This document shows positions 25,729 through 34,986 of a stretch of DNA of 64,000 nt, in pieces (position 1 is the first letter of the stretch; each line of letters opens with the position of its first letter). Location of the stretch: the NCBI RefSeq assembly GCF_016031615.1, contig NZ_JACYXC010000001.1:1-64000 (forward strand). Direction: 5' to 3'. Position numbers and translations under genes: made by a program. The notes under the pieces are model-generated. The model did no database searches, was not told the origin of the DNA, and saw nothing but the letters and a program-made list of their open reading frames with translations. This DNA comes from Streptomyces pactum. GTDB taxonomy: Bacteria > Actinomycetota > Actinomycetes > Streptomycetales > Streptomycetaceae.

Positions 25729-26919
25729 TCACGCCGCCTGCTTGTGGCGGCGCCGCAGGTCCGCGGGCCAGCCCTCGGGGTCCAGGCCGTGCTGGGCGAT
25801 GATCGCCCAGGCCCATCGCTCCAGTCCGAAAGCGGTGCAGCCGGTCCACGCGGTCTCACCGCCGGGGCCGACGATCTCGCCCGCGCTGCCGAAGAAGGTG
25901 CCGTGGACGTTGAAGGAGGCGCAGGCGAAGTCGCCGTCCTTGTAGGGGAGGTCCAGCCGCAGCTCGAACTTGGGCTGGGTGTCGACCACCGCGTCGGGCC
26001 GGTCGCCGCGGAGGAAGAACGGGTCGTGGCCGGGGACGACGGAGCCGCCCAGCTGCCACCGCTCGGCAAGCTCCAGCACGCGCCGCCGGCTCTCGTCGCG
26101 GCAGGACCGCACGTAGTCCGGCGAGCCGAGGAACACGACTTCCCGCATGGAGAAGTCCCACAGCCGTTCGATGAGTACGGCGTTGCGGCTCTCGTACCGG
26201 TAGCACCTCCCGAGGGTGGTGATCGCGGTGTCCTCGGTCAGGTGCCGGCCTTCCAGCGCCTGGTAGACGTGGAAGCAGGCGGCGGGTGCCAGGACCTGAT
26301 CACGCGGGGCGAAGCCGTCGAAGTTGTCGCGGGGCGGCTGCCCCTGGTTGTCCAGGGTCTCGGTGACGTACCGCTGGGCGGTGTCGATGTCGGTGGCGAG
26401 GTGGACGGGGAAGAGGACGTTCTGCGGGAAGGCGTCGAAGTACCGGAGGCGTTCGAGGTACTGGGCGGGCAGCAGGGTCGAGTACGCGGCCTCGCGTGCG
26501 CCGAATCCTGCGGCGAGCTCGCGGAAGGCCTCGTCGAGGCCGCGGATGAGCGTCACCAGCGGTTCGCCGATGACCACGTCGGCGATGCCGAGCGGGGTGA
26601 GGGCGCCGGCGGTGACGGCGTCGTCCGGGGTCAGGGCCGCGGGTCCGCGGGGCGGGCCGAAGCGGACCGGGCGGGGGGAGTCGTCCCCGGCGTGGTGGCC
26701 CTGCTGTTCGGCGACGGACCACTCGACGGTGGTGCGGATCTTGCGGCTGATCTCTTCGGGGTCGGCATCGTCGGTGACCCAGACGCGTATGGCCGCCCGG
26801 CCCACGGGGTCGATGTGGAACTTCACCACCTGATGGCTGGCGAAGTTGATCCAGTAGGCCACTTCCGTGACGAGCGAGTCGTCCAAGGCATGGTCGAGCG
26901 TTACATCCAATTGACGCAC
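25729..26919 (-). CDS. Class II synthetase-like amino acid:carrier-protein ligase (AALS-like)
   Basis: The 396-residue protein has an N-terminal alpha/beta region of about 90 residues and then a seryl-tRNA-synthetase-like catalytic core without a tRNA-binding arm. Motif 2 is GRCYRYESRNAVLIERLWDF, and motif 3 lies in TGCTAFGLERWAWAIIAQHG; FELRLDLPYKDGDFACASFN lies between. This pattern fits the amino acid:[carrier protein] ligases described in Bradyrhizobium, which load Gly/Ala on a phosphopantetheine carrier. Several Cys could bind zinc as in that family. It is the first gene of the operon, GTG start after GGGGGA, one base before citD. Substrate unknown. Confidence 0.8.
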   Translation of the reverse strand: MRQLDVTLDHALDDSLVTEVAYWINFASHQVVKFHIDPVGRAAIRVWVTDDADPEEISRKIRTTVEWSVAEQQGHHAGDDSPRPVRFGPPRGPAALTPDDAVTAGALTPLGIADVVIGEPLVTLIRGLDEAFRELAAGFGAREAAYSTLLPAQYLERLRYFDAFPQNVLFPVHLATDIDTAQRYVTETLDNQGQPPRDNFDGFAPRDQVLAPAACFHVYQALEGRHLTEDTAITTLGRCYRYESRNAVLIERLWDFSMREVVFLGSPDYVRSCRDESRRRVLELAERWQLGGSVVPGHDPFFLRGDRPDAVVDTQPKFELRLDLPYKDGDFACASFNVHGTFFGSAGEIVGPGGETAWTGCTAFGLERWAWAIIAQHGLDPEGWPADLRRRHKQAA

Positions 26920-27622
26920 GATGTTTTCCCCCGTTGGAAATCCGGGAGGGCACGCGGCCTCCCGAAGGTGTCATGTCAGGATGCGGAACTGGAGAATTCA
27001 CTTCCGACGGTTGTGATGGGCCTGTCGTCCTTTCCCCCGCCCGACACGGACCCGCAGGCATGTTCAACTCAGCCTCGTAGCGGCCCGGTTCACCAGAGCA
27101 CCGTCGGCACCGTTCCTTGCGGGAGACTACTGCTCCCGTGGTGCGGGAGCGCAAACATGGACGCTCCATATCGGCCAGCTCTCACGTCATTCGTACGACT
27201 GCGGACGGGATCTCTTGAAAGATCCTCCGCGGGCGTTCGCCAAGGAAAATGAATGCCGACGGATGTGACGCGCTGGCCAGCGATTTCCGGGAATGCGATA
27301 CGTTCCCGAACGTGTTCGACCTTCCTCTGCGGTGCCGTCCGTCGATCTTCGCGGGCCGCCGCGGGCTGCTGTGCCGGCCGGCGGGCCCGTGGCCGGGCCC
27401 GGCGCCGGTGCGCCTGCCTGCCCTGGTCAGGCCGTACGGAGTGCCGGATTTGGGCGGGGAGGGGGCGTGCGGCCTGATTCAGGTGGTACGCATGGGTAAC
27501 GGACAGCTCGCGACGCGTCTCCTTCGCCCTGCGGGCGCCGTCGCGCGGGGTCAGCCGCAGTCACCCGCCCCGGCCGCCGCCGGTTCGGGCCACACCCGGC
27601 TGCCGGGCGGCGCCGGGCGAGC
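26920..27622. other. 700-bp intergenic region upstream of the carrier operon
   Basis: No convincing gene. This is the promoter region of the synthetase-carrier operon and the spacer after pcaL. It is less GC-rich than its neighbours around 26980-27310. It contains a small hairpin (27132-27150) and ordinary open frames on the plus strand without recognisable products. Confidence 0.55.
27132..27150. repeat. Small inverted repeat in the operon leader region
   Basis: GCTCCCG-TGGTG-CGGGAGC, a perfect 7-base stem about 210 bases upstream of the synthetase start. Could be an operator; no T-tract. Confidence 0.4.
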
Positions 27623-28786
27623 TCAATCCGCCCCGCCCGCGTCCTGCGCCAGCACCCGCTGGGCGACCGCGAACGCAGAGTTGGCCGCCGGCACGCCGCA
27701 GTAGATCGCGGTCTGCAGCAGCACCGCGCCGATCTCCTGCGGTGTCAGGCCGTTGCGTCGCGCCGCCCGGATGTGCATGGCCAGTTCTCCGTCATGGCCG
27801 TGCGCCACCAGCGCCGTCATGGTGATCAGGCTGCGCTCGCGGCGGGAGAGCGTGTCATCGGTCCAGATCTCGCCCCACGCGTAGCGGGAGATGAGGTCCT
27901 GGAACGGGGCGGTGAAGGCGGTCTGCCGCTCCTGCGCGCGGTCCACGTGCGCGTCCCCGAGTATCTGGCGGCGCACCGTCATCCCCCGCTTCGGGGCCCC
28001 CGACCAGTGGGTGCGGAGCGCGGCGAGTACAGCCTCGGGCCGCTCGCACGGTGCGAGGTGGGAGGCGCCCGGAATCTCGGTGAGTGAGGCGCCGGGCACC
28101 GCGTCGGCGATCTCCCGCAGGTGTGCGGGCGGTGTCGCGGGGTCCTCGCGTCCCGCGAGGAGCACCGTGGGGGCGGTGATGGAGGGCAGCTCGTCCCGGA
28201 GGTCGAACGCGGCCAGCGCGTCACAGCACGCCGCGTACGCGGCCGGGTCGGCGGCCCGGTGGTCGGCCACCAGCCGGGGCGCGGAGAAGCCGGGCGTGAA
28301 CCATCGGGATTCCGCGGTGTCGGCGAGTGCTGCCAAACCCTCGCGGCGCACCCGCGCGGCCCGCTCCTCCCACAGGGCGGAGCCGCCGAAGTGCGCGGAC
28401 GAGCAGATGACGGCGAGACGGTCCACCCGTTCCGGGTGGTGCGCGGCGAGGTGCAGACCGACGGCTCCGCCGAGGGAGACCCCGGCGTAGGCGAACTTGG
28501 TGATGCCGAGCGAGTCGGCGAGCGCGAGCACCAGGTCGGCCAGCTCGCCGACGGTCGCGCCCGGCCCGATCAGGTCGGCGGGGGAGCCGCCGTGGCCGGG
28601 GAGGTCCCAGCGGATGACCCGGTGCGTGACGGACAGTTCGGGCGCGACGGCGTCCCACAGGGCGGTGGAGGTGCCCAGTGACGGGCCCAGGAGGAGTGGA
28701 GGAGCGGTGGCCGGGCCCTCGGCGCGGTGGTACAGCAGCCCCGGGTCGTGGCCGGTGCTCGGGGCGGTGCTCGGCTTGCTGGTCAC
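27623..28786 (-). CDS. pcaL: Fused enol-lactone hydrolase / 4-carboxymuconolactone decarboxylase
   Basis: 387 residues in two domains. Residues about 15-260 are an alpha/beta hydrolase (PcaD) with the nucleophile elbow AGVSLGGAVGLHLA and the catalytic His in GASHLAPCERPE. Residues about 268-387 are the PcaC decarboxylase (GDAHVDRAQERQTAF, RERSLITMTALVAHG, GLTPQEIGAVLLQTAIYCG). Together they convert 4-carboxymuconolactone to 3-oxoadipate. The fusion is typical of actinobacteria. GTG start overlaps the pcaB stop (GTGA). Last gene of the pca operon. Confidence 0.95.
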   Translation of the reverse strand: MTSKPSTAPSTGHDPGLLYHRAEGPATAPPLLLGPSLGTSTALWDAVAPELSVTHRVIRWDLPGHGGSPADLIGPGATVGELADLVLALADSLGITKFAYAGVSLGGAVGLHLAAHHPERVDRLAVICSSAHFGGSALWEERAARVRREGLAALADTAESRWFTPGFSAPRLVADHRAADPAAYAACCDALAAFDLRDELPSITAPTVLLAGREDPATPPAHLREIADAVPGASLTEIPGASHLAPCERPEAVLAALRTHWSGAPKRGMTVRRQILGDAHVDRAQERQTAFTAPFQDLISRYAWGEIWTDDTLSRRERSLITMTALVAHGHDGELAMHIRAARRNGLTPQEIGAVLLQTAIYCGVPAANSAFAVAQRVLAQDAGGAD

Positions 28787-30132
28787 TGTCGCTCCAGGGC
28801 ACGGTCGGTGAGGGCGCCGGCCGAGCCGGTGTATCGCGTCGGGTCGGTGAGGTCGTCGATGTCGAGGCGCAGGCCGTGGAGTTCGGGCTGCTCGGCCAGG
28901 AGCGCGGCGAGGGACCTGCCCTCGGTCCGGGTGCGCGCGGCGAGTTCGGTGAGGAGTGCCGCGGCCCGGGCGCGGCCCAGGGCCGGGGCGAGCGCGGCGG
29001 CCAGCCGCTCCGAGACGATCAGGCCGGCGGTCGACTCCAGGTGTTCGCGCATGGTGTCCGGGTGGACCCGCAGGCCCTCGGTCAGTTCGGCGGCGCGGTG
29101 GGCGGCCCCGCCGACCAGACGCAGCAGGTCGCGCAGCGTCTCCCACTCCGCGTGCCAGGCCCCGGCGGGGCGTTCGTCCTCGGCGGCCATCGAGGCGTAC
29201 AGGGTGGCGGCGAGGCCCGGGGCGCGGCGTGCGGCCGCGGCGATGAGCGTGGCGCGCACCGGGTTCCGCTTGTGGGGCATGGCGGAGGAGCCTCCGCCGG
29301 CGCCCTCGGACAGTTCGGCGATCTCGGTGCGGGAGAGGGTGAGGACGTCGGACGCCATCTTGCCGAGGGCCCCCGCGGTGAACGCGAGGGCGCCCGCGAG
29401 GTCGGCGACGGGCGTCCGGAGGGTGTGCCAGGGCAGGTCCGGTGCCGTGAGTCCGGTCTCGCGGGCGTAGGCGGTGGTGAGCCGTTCCGCCGGGTCCGGG
29501 GTCTGCCGGCCGCCGTGGCCGCCGAAGGCCGCCATCGTGCCGGCGGCTCCGCCGAGCTGTACGGGGAGTGAGGCGCGTACCGCGCGCAGCCGGTCCCGTG
29601 CGTCGAGGGTCAGCGAGCGCCAGCCGGCGGCCTTGAGGCCGAAGGTCGTCGGTACCGCGTGCTGGGTCAGGGTGCGTCCGGGCATCGCCGTGTCCCGGTG
29701 CTCCGCGGCCAGGCGGGACAGTGCCCGCTCGGTGCGGCGCAGGTCGTCCAGGGTCAGGTCCGCGGTGCGGGCCGCGACCAGCATGGTGGCGGTGTCCATG
29801 ATGTCCTGGCTGGTCGCCCCCCGGTGCACATACGGGGCGAACTCGTCGGGCAGTGCCGCGGTCAGGTCGGCGATCAGGGGGATGACGGGGTTGCCGCCGT
29901 CCCGGGCGCGGTGCGCGACGGCGGTGACGTCGGGGCGGAGCGAGCCGGCCGCGTCCGTGACGGCCCGGGCGGCCTCGGCCGGGGCGTGGCCGAGCGTCGC
30001 CTGGGCGCGGGTGAGGGCCGCCTCGGCGTCGAGCATCGCCCGCAGGAAGGCGGTGTCGGCGGTGGCGGACTCGGCGGGGGTTCCTGCCCGGCCGGGGGCG
30101 AGGAGTCCGGCGTCGATGTCGGGGGCGGTCAC
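28783..30132 (-). CDS. pcaB: 3-carboxy-cis,cis-muconate cycloisomerase
   Basis: The 449-residue fumarase/aspartase-superfamily enzyme has the signature GGGSSAMPHKRNPVRATL and HRGATSQDIMDTATM. It cyclises 3-carboxy-cis,cis-muconate to 4-carboxymuconolactone in protocatechuate breakdown. Length is normal for the family. GTG/ATG-type overlap with pcaG upstream (4 bases) and pcaL downstream shows tight coupling. Confidence 0.95.
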   Translation of the reverse strand: MTAPDIDAGLLAPGRAGTPAESATADTAFLRAMLDAEAALTRAQATLGHAPAEAARAVTDAAGSLRPDVTAVAHRARDGGNPVIPLIADLTAALPDEFAPYVHRGATSQDIMDTATMLVAARTADLTLDDLRRTERALSRLAAEHRDTAMPGRTLTQHAVPTTFGLKAAGWRSLTLDARDRLRAVRASLPVQLGGAAGTMAAFGGHGGRQTPDPAERLTTAYARETGLTAPDLPWHTLRTPVADLAGALAFTAGALGKMASDVLTLSRTEIAELSEGAGGGSSAMPHKRNPVRATLIAAAARRAPGLAATLYASMAAEDERPAGAWHAEWETLRDLLRLVGGAAHRAAELTEGLRVHPDTMREHLESTAGLIVSERLAAALAPALGRARAAALLTELAARTRTEGRSLAALLAEQPELHGLRLDIDDLTDPTRYTGSAGALTDRALERQ

Positions 30133-30692
30133 CGGAACTCCAGGAACACCGTCTCGCCTTCGCCCTGGAGGCGGATGTCGAAGCGGTGGGTGCGGTTCTC
30201 ACCGGGGCGCGCGATCAGTGTGGCCCGGCGCTCCTGCGGCACCGAGTCGAGCAGCGGGTCGGCGCCGTCCGCGAGGTAGGCGCGTGTGAAGAGGTGGTGC
30301 AGCAGGCCGCGCGCGAACAGGCACACGCTGATGTACGGCACGCCGGTGCTGCCGGGCATCAGGGTGTGGAGGGCGTAGTGGCCGTCGGCGTCCGTGGCGA
30401 CCCGGCCGAAGCCGGTGAAGGCGGTGCCGTCGCGGCCGAGGAAGCCGCCGGTCACCGGGTTGCGGCGGAGCGAGCCGGGAGCACCGGCGAGGGAGCGGTC
30501 CGGGGCCGCCTGCCAGAACTCCAGGAGGGCGTCGGGCACCGGGTTGCCCTCGCCGTCGAGCACGTGTCCGTGCAGGACGGTCGTGTCGGGGTGGCCCTTC
30601 GGGGCGATCTGCTCGCCCTCGGGGAAGGGGAGCGCGTATCCGTAGAAGGGGCCGACGGTGTGGGACGGTGTGGGGAGGATCGTTTCGGTCAT
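30129..30692 (-). CDS. pcaG: Protocatechuate 3,4-dioxygenase alpha subunit
   Basis: 187 residues with the intradiol dioxygenase fold: PTPSHTVGPFYGYALPF, PDALLEFWQAAPDR, FTGFGRVATDADGHYALHT and MPGSTGVPYISVCLFARGLL. As usual for the alpha chain, the iron ligands seen in PcaH are absent. Pairs with PcaH to cleave protocatechuate to 3-carboxy-cis,cis-muconate. The ATG is 5 bases after the pcaH stop. Confidence 0.95.
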   Translation of the reverse strand: MTETILPTPSHTVGPFYGYALPFPEGEQIAPKGHPDTTVLHGHVLDGEGNPVPDALLEFWQAAPDRSLAGAPGSLRRNPVTGGFLGRDGTAFTGFGRVATDADGHYALHTLMPGSTGVPYISVCLFARGLLHHLFTRAYLADGADPLLDSVPQERRATLIARPGENRTHRFDIRLQGEGETVFLEFR

Positions 30693-30697
30693 GTCGT

Positions 30698-31465
30698 TCA
30701 GCGGCCTTCCTCGGTCCAGGTGGCGGAGGGGCCGTCGAGGACGATGTCCCACTCGTAGCCCAGGGAGAACTCCGGCCGGGACAGCTCGTGGCGGTAGGTG
30801 GCGACGAGGCGCTCCCGGGCGGCCCGGTCGGTGACCGAGCGCAGGATCGGGTCGTGGGGGAACAGCGGGTCGTTCGGGAAGTACATCTGTGTCACCAGCC
30901 GCTGCGTGAACGCGGTGCCGAAGACGGAGAAGTGGATGTGGGCGGGCCGCCACGCGTTGGCATGGTTGCGCCACGGGTAGGCGCCCGGCTTGATCGTGGT
31001 GAAGGTGTACCGGCCTTCGTCGTCGGTCAGCGTGCGGCCGACGCCGGTGAAGTTGGGGTCGAGCGGCGCCGGGTGCCGGTCGCGCAGGTGCGCGTACCGG
31101 CCGGAGGCGTTGGCCTGCCACACCTCTATGAGCTGGCCGCGCACCCGGCGGCCGTCGCGGTCGAGCAGGCGCCCCGACACGGTGATGCGCTCCCCGAGCG
31201 GTTCGCCCCGGTGCTGGGCGGTGAGGTCGTTGTCGGTCTCGGTGACATCGGTCGGGCCGAACACCGGACCGGACAGCTCGACCGCCTCCGGGTCCCCGCT
31301 CACGGCGACGAGCGGCTGCTCGGGGTGGCGCAGCAGGGAGCTGCGGTAGGGCGGGTAGTCGCGCGGCGGGTGGTGGCGGGCGGGGGCACCTGCCGCCAGC
31401 GCCGCGTCGTAGGCGCTCTGGAGCTGGTCGATCTCGGTGTCGATGTCCGACTGGGAGGGAGTCAT
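30698..31465 (-). CDS. pcaH: Protocatechuate 3,4-dioxygenase beta subunit
   Basis: 255 residues. It carries the non-heme Fe(III) ligand regions: Tyr in ANASGRYAHLRDRH, the second Tyr in KPGAYPWRNHANAW, and two His in RPAHIHFSVFG. The N-terminal RDYPPYRSSLLRHP is the usual PcaH start region. Catalyses intradiol ring opening of protocatechuate with PcaG. Separated from pcaF by 111 bases, the largest gap in the operon. Confidence 0.95.
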   Translation of the reverse strand: MTPSQSDIDTEIDQLQSAYDAALAAGAPARHHPPRDYPPYRSSLLRHPEQPLVAVSGDPEAVELSGPVFGPTDVTETDNDLTAQHRGEPLGERITVSGRLLDRDGRRVRGQLIEVWQANASGRYAHLRDRHPAPLDPNFTGVGRTLTDDEGRYTFTTIKPGAYPWRNHANAWRPAHIHFSVFGTAFTQRLVTQMYFPNDPLFPHDPILRSVTDRAARERLVATYRHELSRPEFSLGYEWDIVLDGPSATWTEEGR

Positions 31466-31576
31466 GGGATGTCCCGGGGGTTCGTGGTACGTCGGTACGC
31501 CGGTACGCGGGTCCAGGGTGCGCGAGGTGCGCGGATGAGGCGCGGGGTGCGCGGGGGCCGGTGTCTCGTGGGCGCC

Positions 31577-32781
<1,205 letters not shown>

Positions 32782-32785
<4 letters not shown>

Positions 32786-33435
32786 GGTGCGGTCTCCGAG
32801 GTGAGAGCGATACGGATGTTCGCGGCCGTGCTGTCCAGGACCTCCCGGGCGCACACACCGGGGGCGGTCTCGACCAGTTCCAGGCCGTTGCCGGTGACGT
32901 CCAGCACGCCGAGGTCGGTGATGATCCGGTTGACGCAGGCCCTGCCGGTGAGGGGCAGTGAGCACTCCTCCACGATCTTCGCGGAGCCGTCCTTGGCCGT
33001 GTGGGTCATGACGACGACGACCGTCCGGGCGCCGTGCACCAGGTCCATGGCCCCGCCGATCCCGGTGATCATCTTGCCGGGGACGGCCCAGTTGGCGAGG
33101 TCGCCCCGTGCGGACACCTGCATGGCGCCGAGCACGGCGACGTCGATGTGCCCGCCGCGGATCATCCCGAAGGAGAGGGCGGAGTCGAAGCAGGAGGCGC
33201 CGGGGACCACGGTGACGGTCTCCTTGCCGGCGTTGATCAGGTCGGGATCGACCTCGTCCTCGGCCGGGTAGGGCCCTACACCGAGGATGCCGTTCTCCGA
33301 CTCCAGCACCACTTCGACACCGTCGGGGAGGTGATTGGGAATGAGCGTCGGCAGCCCGATGCCGAGATTGACGTACTGTCCGTCCGCTAGCTCGCGCGCC
33401 GCGCGCGCCGCCATCTGCTCACGTGTCCAGGCCAT
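32782..33435 (-). CDS. pcaJ: 3-oxoacid CoA-transferase subunit B
   Basis: 217 residues of the CoA-transferase beta fold with the catalytic Glu in VVLESENGILGVGPYP and GGHIDVAVLGAMQVS. With PcaI it transfers CoA from succinyl-CoA to 3-oxoadipate. The ATG at 33435 is at the pcaI stop (overlap of one base), which sets the start. Confidence 0.93.
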
Positions 33436-34223
33436 CAGCCGCGCCCCGCCCCGGTGTCCTGTGCCGAGGGCACGGAGACCGTGCGCCGCTCGATTCCCTT
33501 GTCCGCCGCCTGCTCGGGCGTGAGCGCGACCACGCGCTGCACGAAGATGCCGGGCAGGTGCACCTCGTCCGGGTCGATCCCGCCCGGTTCCACCAGCTCC
33601 TCCACCTCGGCGATCGTCACTCTCCCGGCCATCGCGGCCAGCGGGTTGAAGTTCCGGCTCGACTTGTTGAAGACCAGGTTTCCGTGCCGGTCCCCCCTGG
33701 CCGCGCGCACCAGCGCGAAGTCGGTGCGGATGCCGTGTTCGAGGACATGGTCGGTGCCGTCGAAGGTGCGTACCTCCTTGGGCGGTGACGCCACCGCGAC
33801 GCCGCCCCGGCCGTCGTAGCGCCACGGCAGCCCGCCGTCGGCGACCTGGGTGCCGACCCCCGCGGGGGTGTAGAAGGCCGGTATCCCGCACCCGCCGGCC
33901 CGCAGTCGCTCGGCGAGCGTGCCCTGCGGGATCATCTCGACCTCCAGTTCGCCCCCCAGGTACTGGCGGGCGAATTCCTTGTTCGCGCCGATGTAGGACC
34001 CGGTGACCCGGGAGATGCGGCCGGCGGACAGCAGGATCGCCAGCCCGGAGCCCATCGCACCGCAGTTGTTGGACACCACCCCGAGGTCCTTGACCCCCAG
34101 GTCGTACAGCGCCTTGATCAGGACGTTGGGCACGCCGCTCAGGCCGAAGCCGCCCACTGCGAGCGTCGCCCCGTCCCGGGTATCGGCCACCGCCTCGGCG
34201 GCGGTGGCGACCACCTTGTCCAT
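33435..34223 (-). CDS. pcaI: 3-oxoacid CoA-transferase subunit A
   Basis: 262 residues: VGGFGLSGVPNVLIKALYDL, SNNCGAMGSGLAILL, IGANKEFARQYLGGELEVEM and a GTLAERLRAGGCGIPAFYTP segment typical of the alpha subunit. First gene of the operon pcaIJFHGBL, divergent from the MarR repressor gene; a perfect palindrome lies 42 bases upstream of its ATG. Confidence 0.94.
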   Translation of the reverse strand: MDKVVATAAEAVADTRDGATLAVGGFGLSGVPNVLIKALYDLGVKDLGVVSNNCGAMGSGLAILLSAGRISRVTGSYIGANKEFARQYLGGELEVEMIPQGTLAERLRAGGCGIPAFYTPAGVGTQVADGGLPWRYDGRGGVAVASPPKEVRTFDGTDHVLEHGIRTDFALVRAARGDRHGNLVFNKSSRNFNPLAAMAGRVTIAEVEELVEPGGIDPDEVHLPGIFVQRVVALTPEQAADKGIERRTVSVPSAQDTGAGRG

Positions 34224-34265
34224 GCGAGAAGCCTCCGCTCCCCCGAGGGGCCGACCCCCCGGTTA

Positions 34266-34279
34266 GTCAGTGCACTGAC
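34266..34279. promoter_or_regulatory. Palindromic operator between pcaI and pcaV
   Basis: GTCAGTGCACTGAC is a perfect 14-base palindrome in the divergent intergenic region. It is the obvious candidate binding site of the adjacent MarR protein; PcaV in S. coelicolor represses this operon and is released by protocatechuate. Confidence 0.7.
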
Positions 34280-34434
34280 GATTCGACCGAGCTCGCTCAT
34301 GCTGACAGCCGATGGGCCGGTCGTCAATGGATGCCGGAAAAGGCCGGGCCCAGGTCTCGGTCGTGGGATCGATGCGGCGCGCGGGGCGACGGACTATCCT
34401 CAGTGGGCGAACGAAAGTGAAGGGGAGGAGCGCG

Positions 34435-34902
34435 ATGGCCGCGGTCGACCTGACCACCCACCCCGGGCACCTGGCCCGGCGGCTGCAGCAGGCACATCAC
34501 CTGCTGTGGACGACGATGGTTTCCGAGGAGATCACCTCTCCGCAGTTCGGCGTGCTCAACGCGCTCACGGCCGAGCCCGGGCTCGACCAGCGGACCGTCG
34601 GCGAGCGGGTGGGGCTCGACCGCTCGACCATCGCCGAGGTCGTCAGCCGGCTCGGCCGCCGCGGCCTGCTGGACAAGGTTCGCGATCCCGGCGACGGCCG
34701 CCGGTTCCTGCTGCGGCTCACCGACGAGGGGGTCCGGACCCACCGCAGGCTCACGGTGCGCACGGCGCGGATGAACCAGGTCTTCCTCGCGCCCCTGTCC
34801 CCCGGGGAACGAGCCGTCTTCTTGGATCTGATGCGCCGCGTCTCGGACGCGGCGGAGGGGCTTCGCAGCCCGGAGGAGCGCGCGCCCGCGGGACCGTCGT
34901 GA
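34435..34902 (+). CDS. pcaV: MarR family repressor of the pca operon
   Basis: 155 residues with a MarR winged helix: ITSPQFGVLNALTAEPGLDQ, VGERVGLDRSTIAEVVSRLG, RDPGDGRRFLLRLTDEG. The ATG at 34435 has GGGGAGGAG upstream, chosen over an earlier in-frame start. The symbol is given because gene order (divergent from pcaIJFHGBL) matches PcaV of S. coelicolor. Expected ligand is protocatechuate. Confidence 0.88.
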   Translation: MAAVDLTTHPGHLARRLQQAHHLLWTTMVSEEITSPQFGVLNALTAEPGLDQRTVGERVGLDRSTIAEVVSRLGRRGLLDKVRDPGDGRRFLLRLTDEGVRTHRRLTVRTARMNQVFLAPLSPGERAVFLDLMRRVSDAAEGLRSPEERAPAGPS

Positions 34903-34912
34903 ACGCCGCCGA

Positions 34913-34933
34913 CCGGCCCCGGGGGCGGGCCGG
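34913..34933. terminator. Hairpin between convergent pcaV and iclR genes
   Basis: CCGGCCC, a 7-base loop, then GGGCCGG, 11 bases after the pcaV stop and before the end of the convergent regulator gene. Could serve both directions. Confidence 0.5.
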
Positions 34934-34986
34934 CGGACCGCACACGGCGGCGCCGGGACCCGCGGGGCCGTCCGCGCCCGTCCGGC

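Noticed and set aside
20170..26919. Ordinary citrate lyase operon
   Set aside because: citF, citC and a citrate transporter are absent, and a synthetase-like ligase, YrdC-SDR and UbiD are present instead.
24754..27252. 832-residue plus-strand open frame
   Set aside because: It is antisense to the carrier-protein operon, Gly/Val-rich and without domains; an artefact of high GC.
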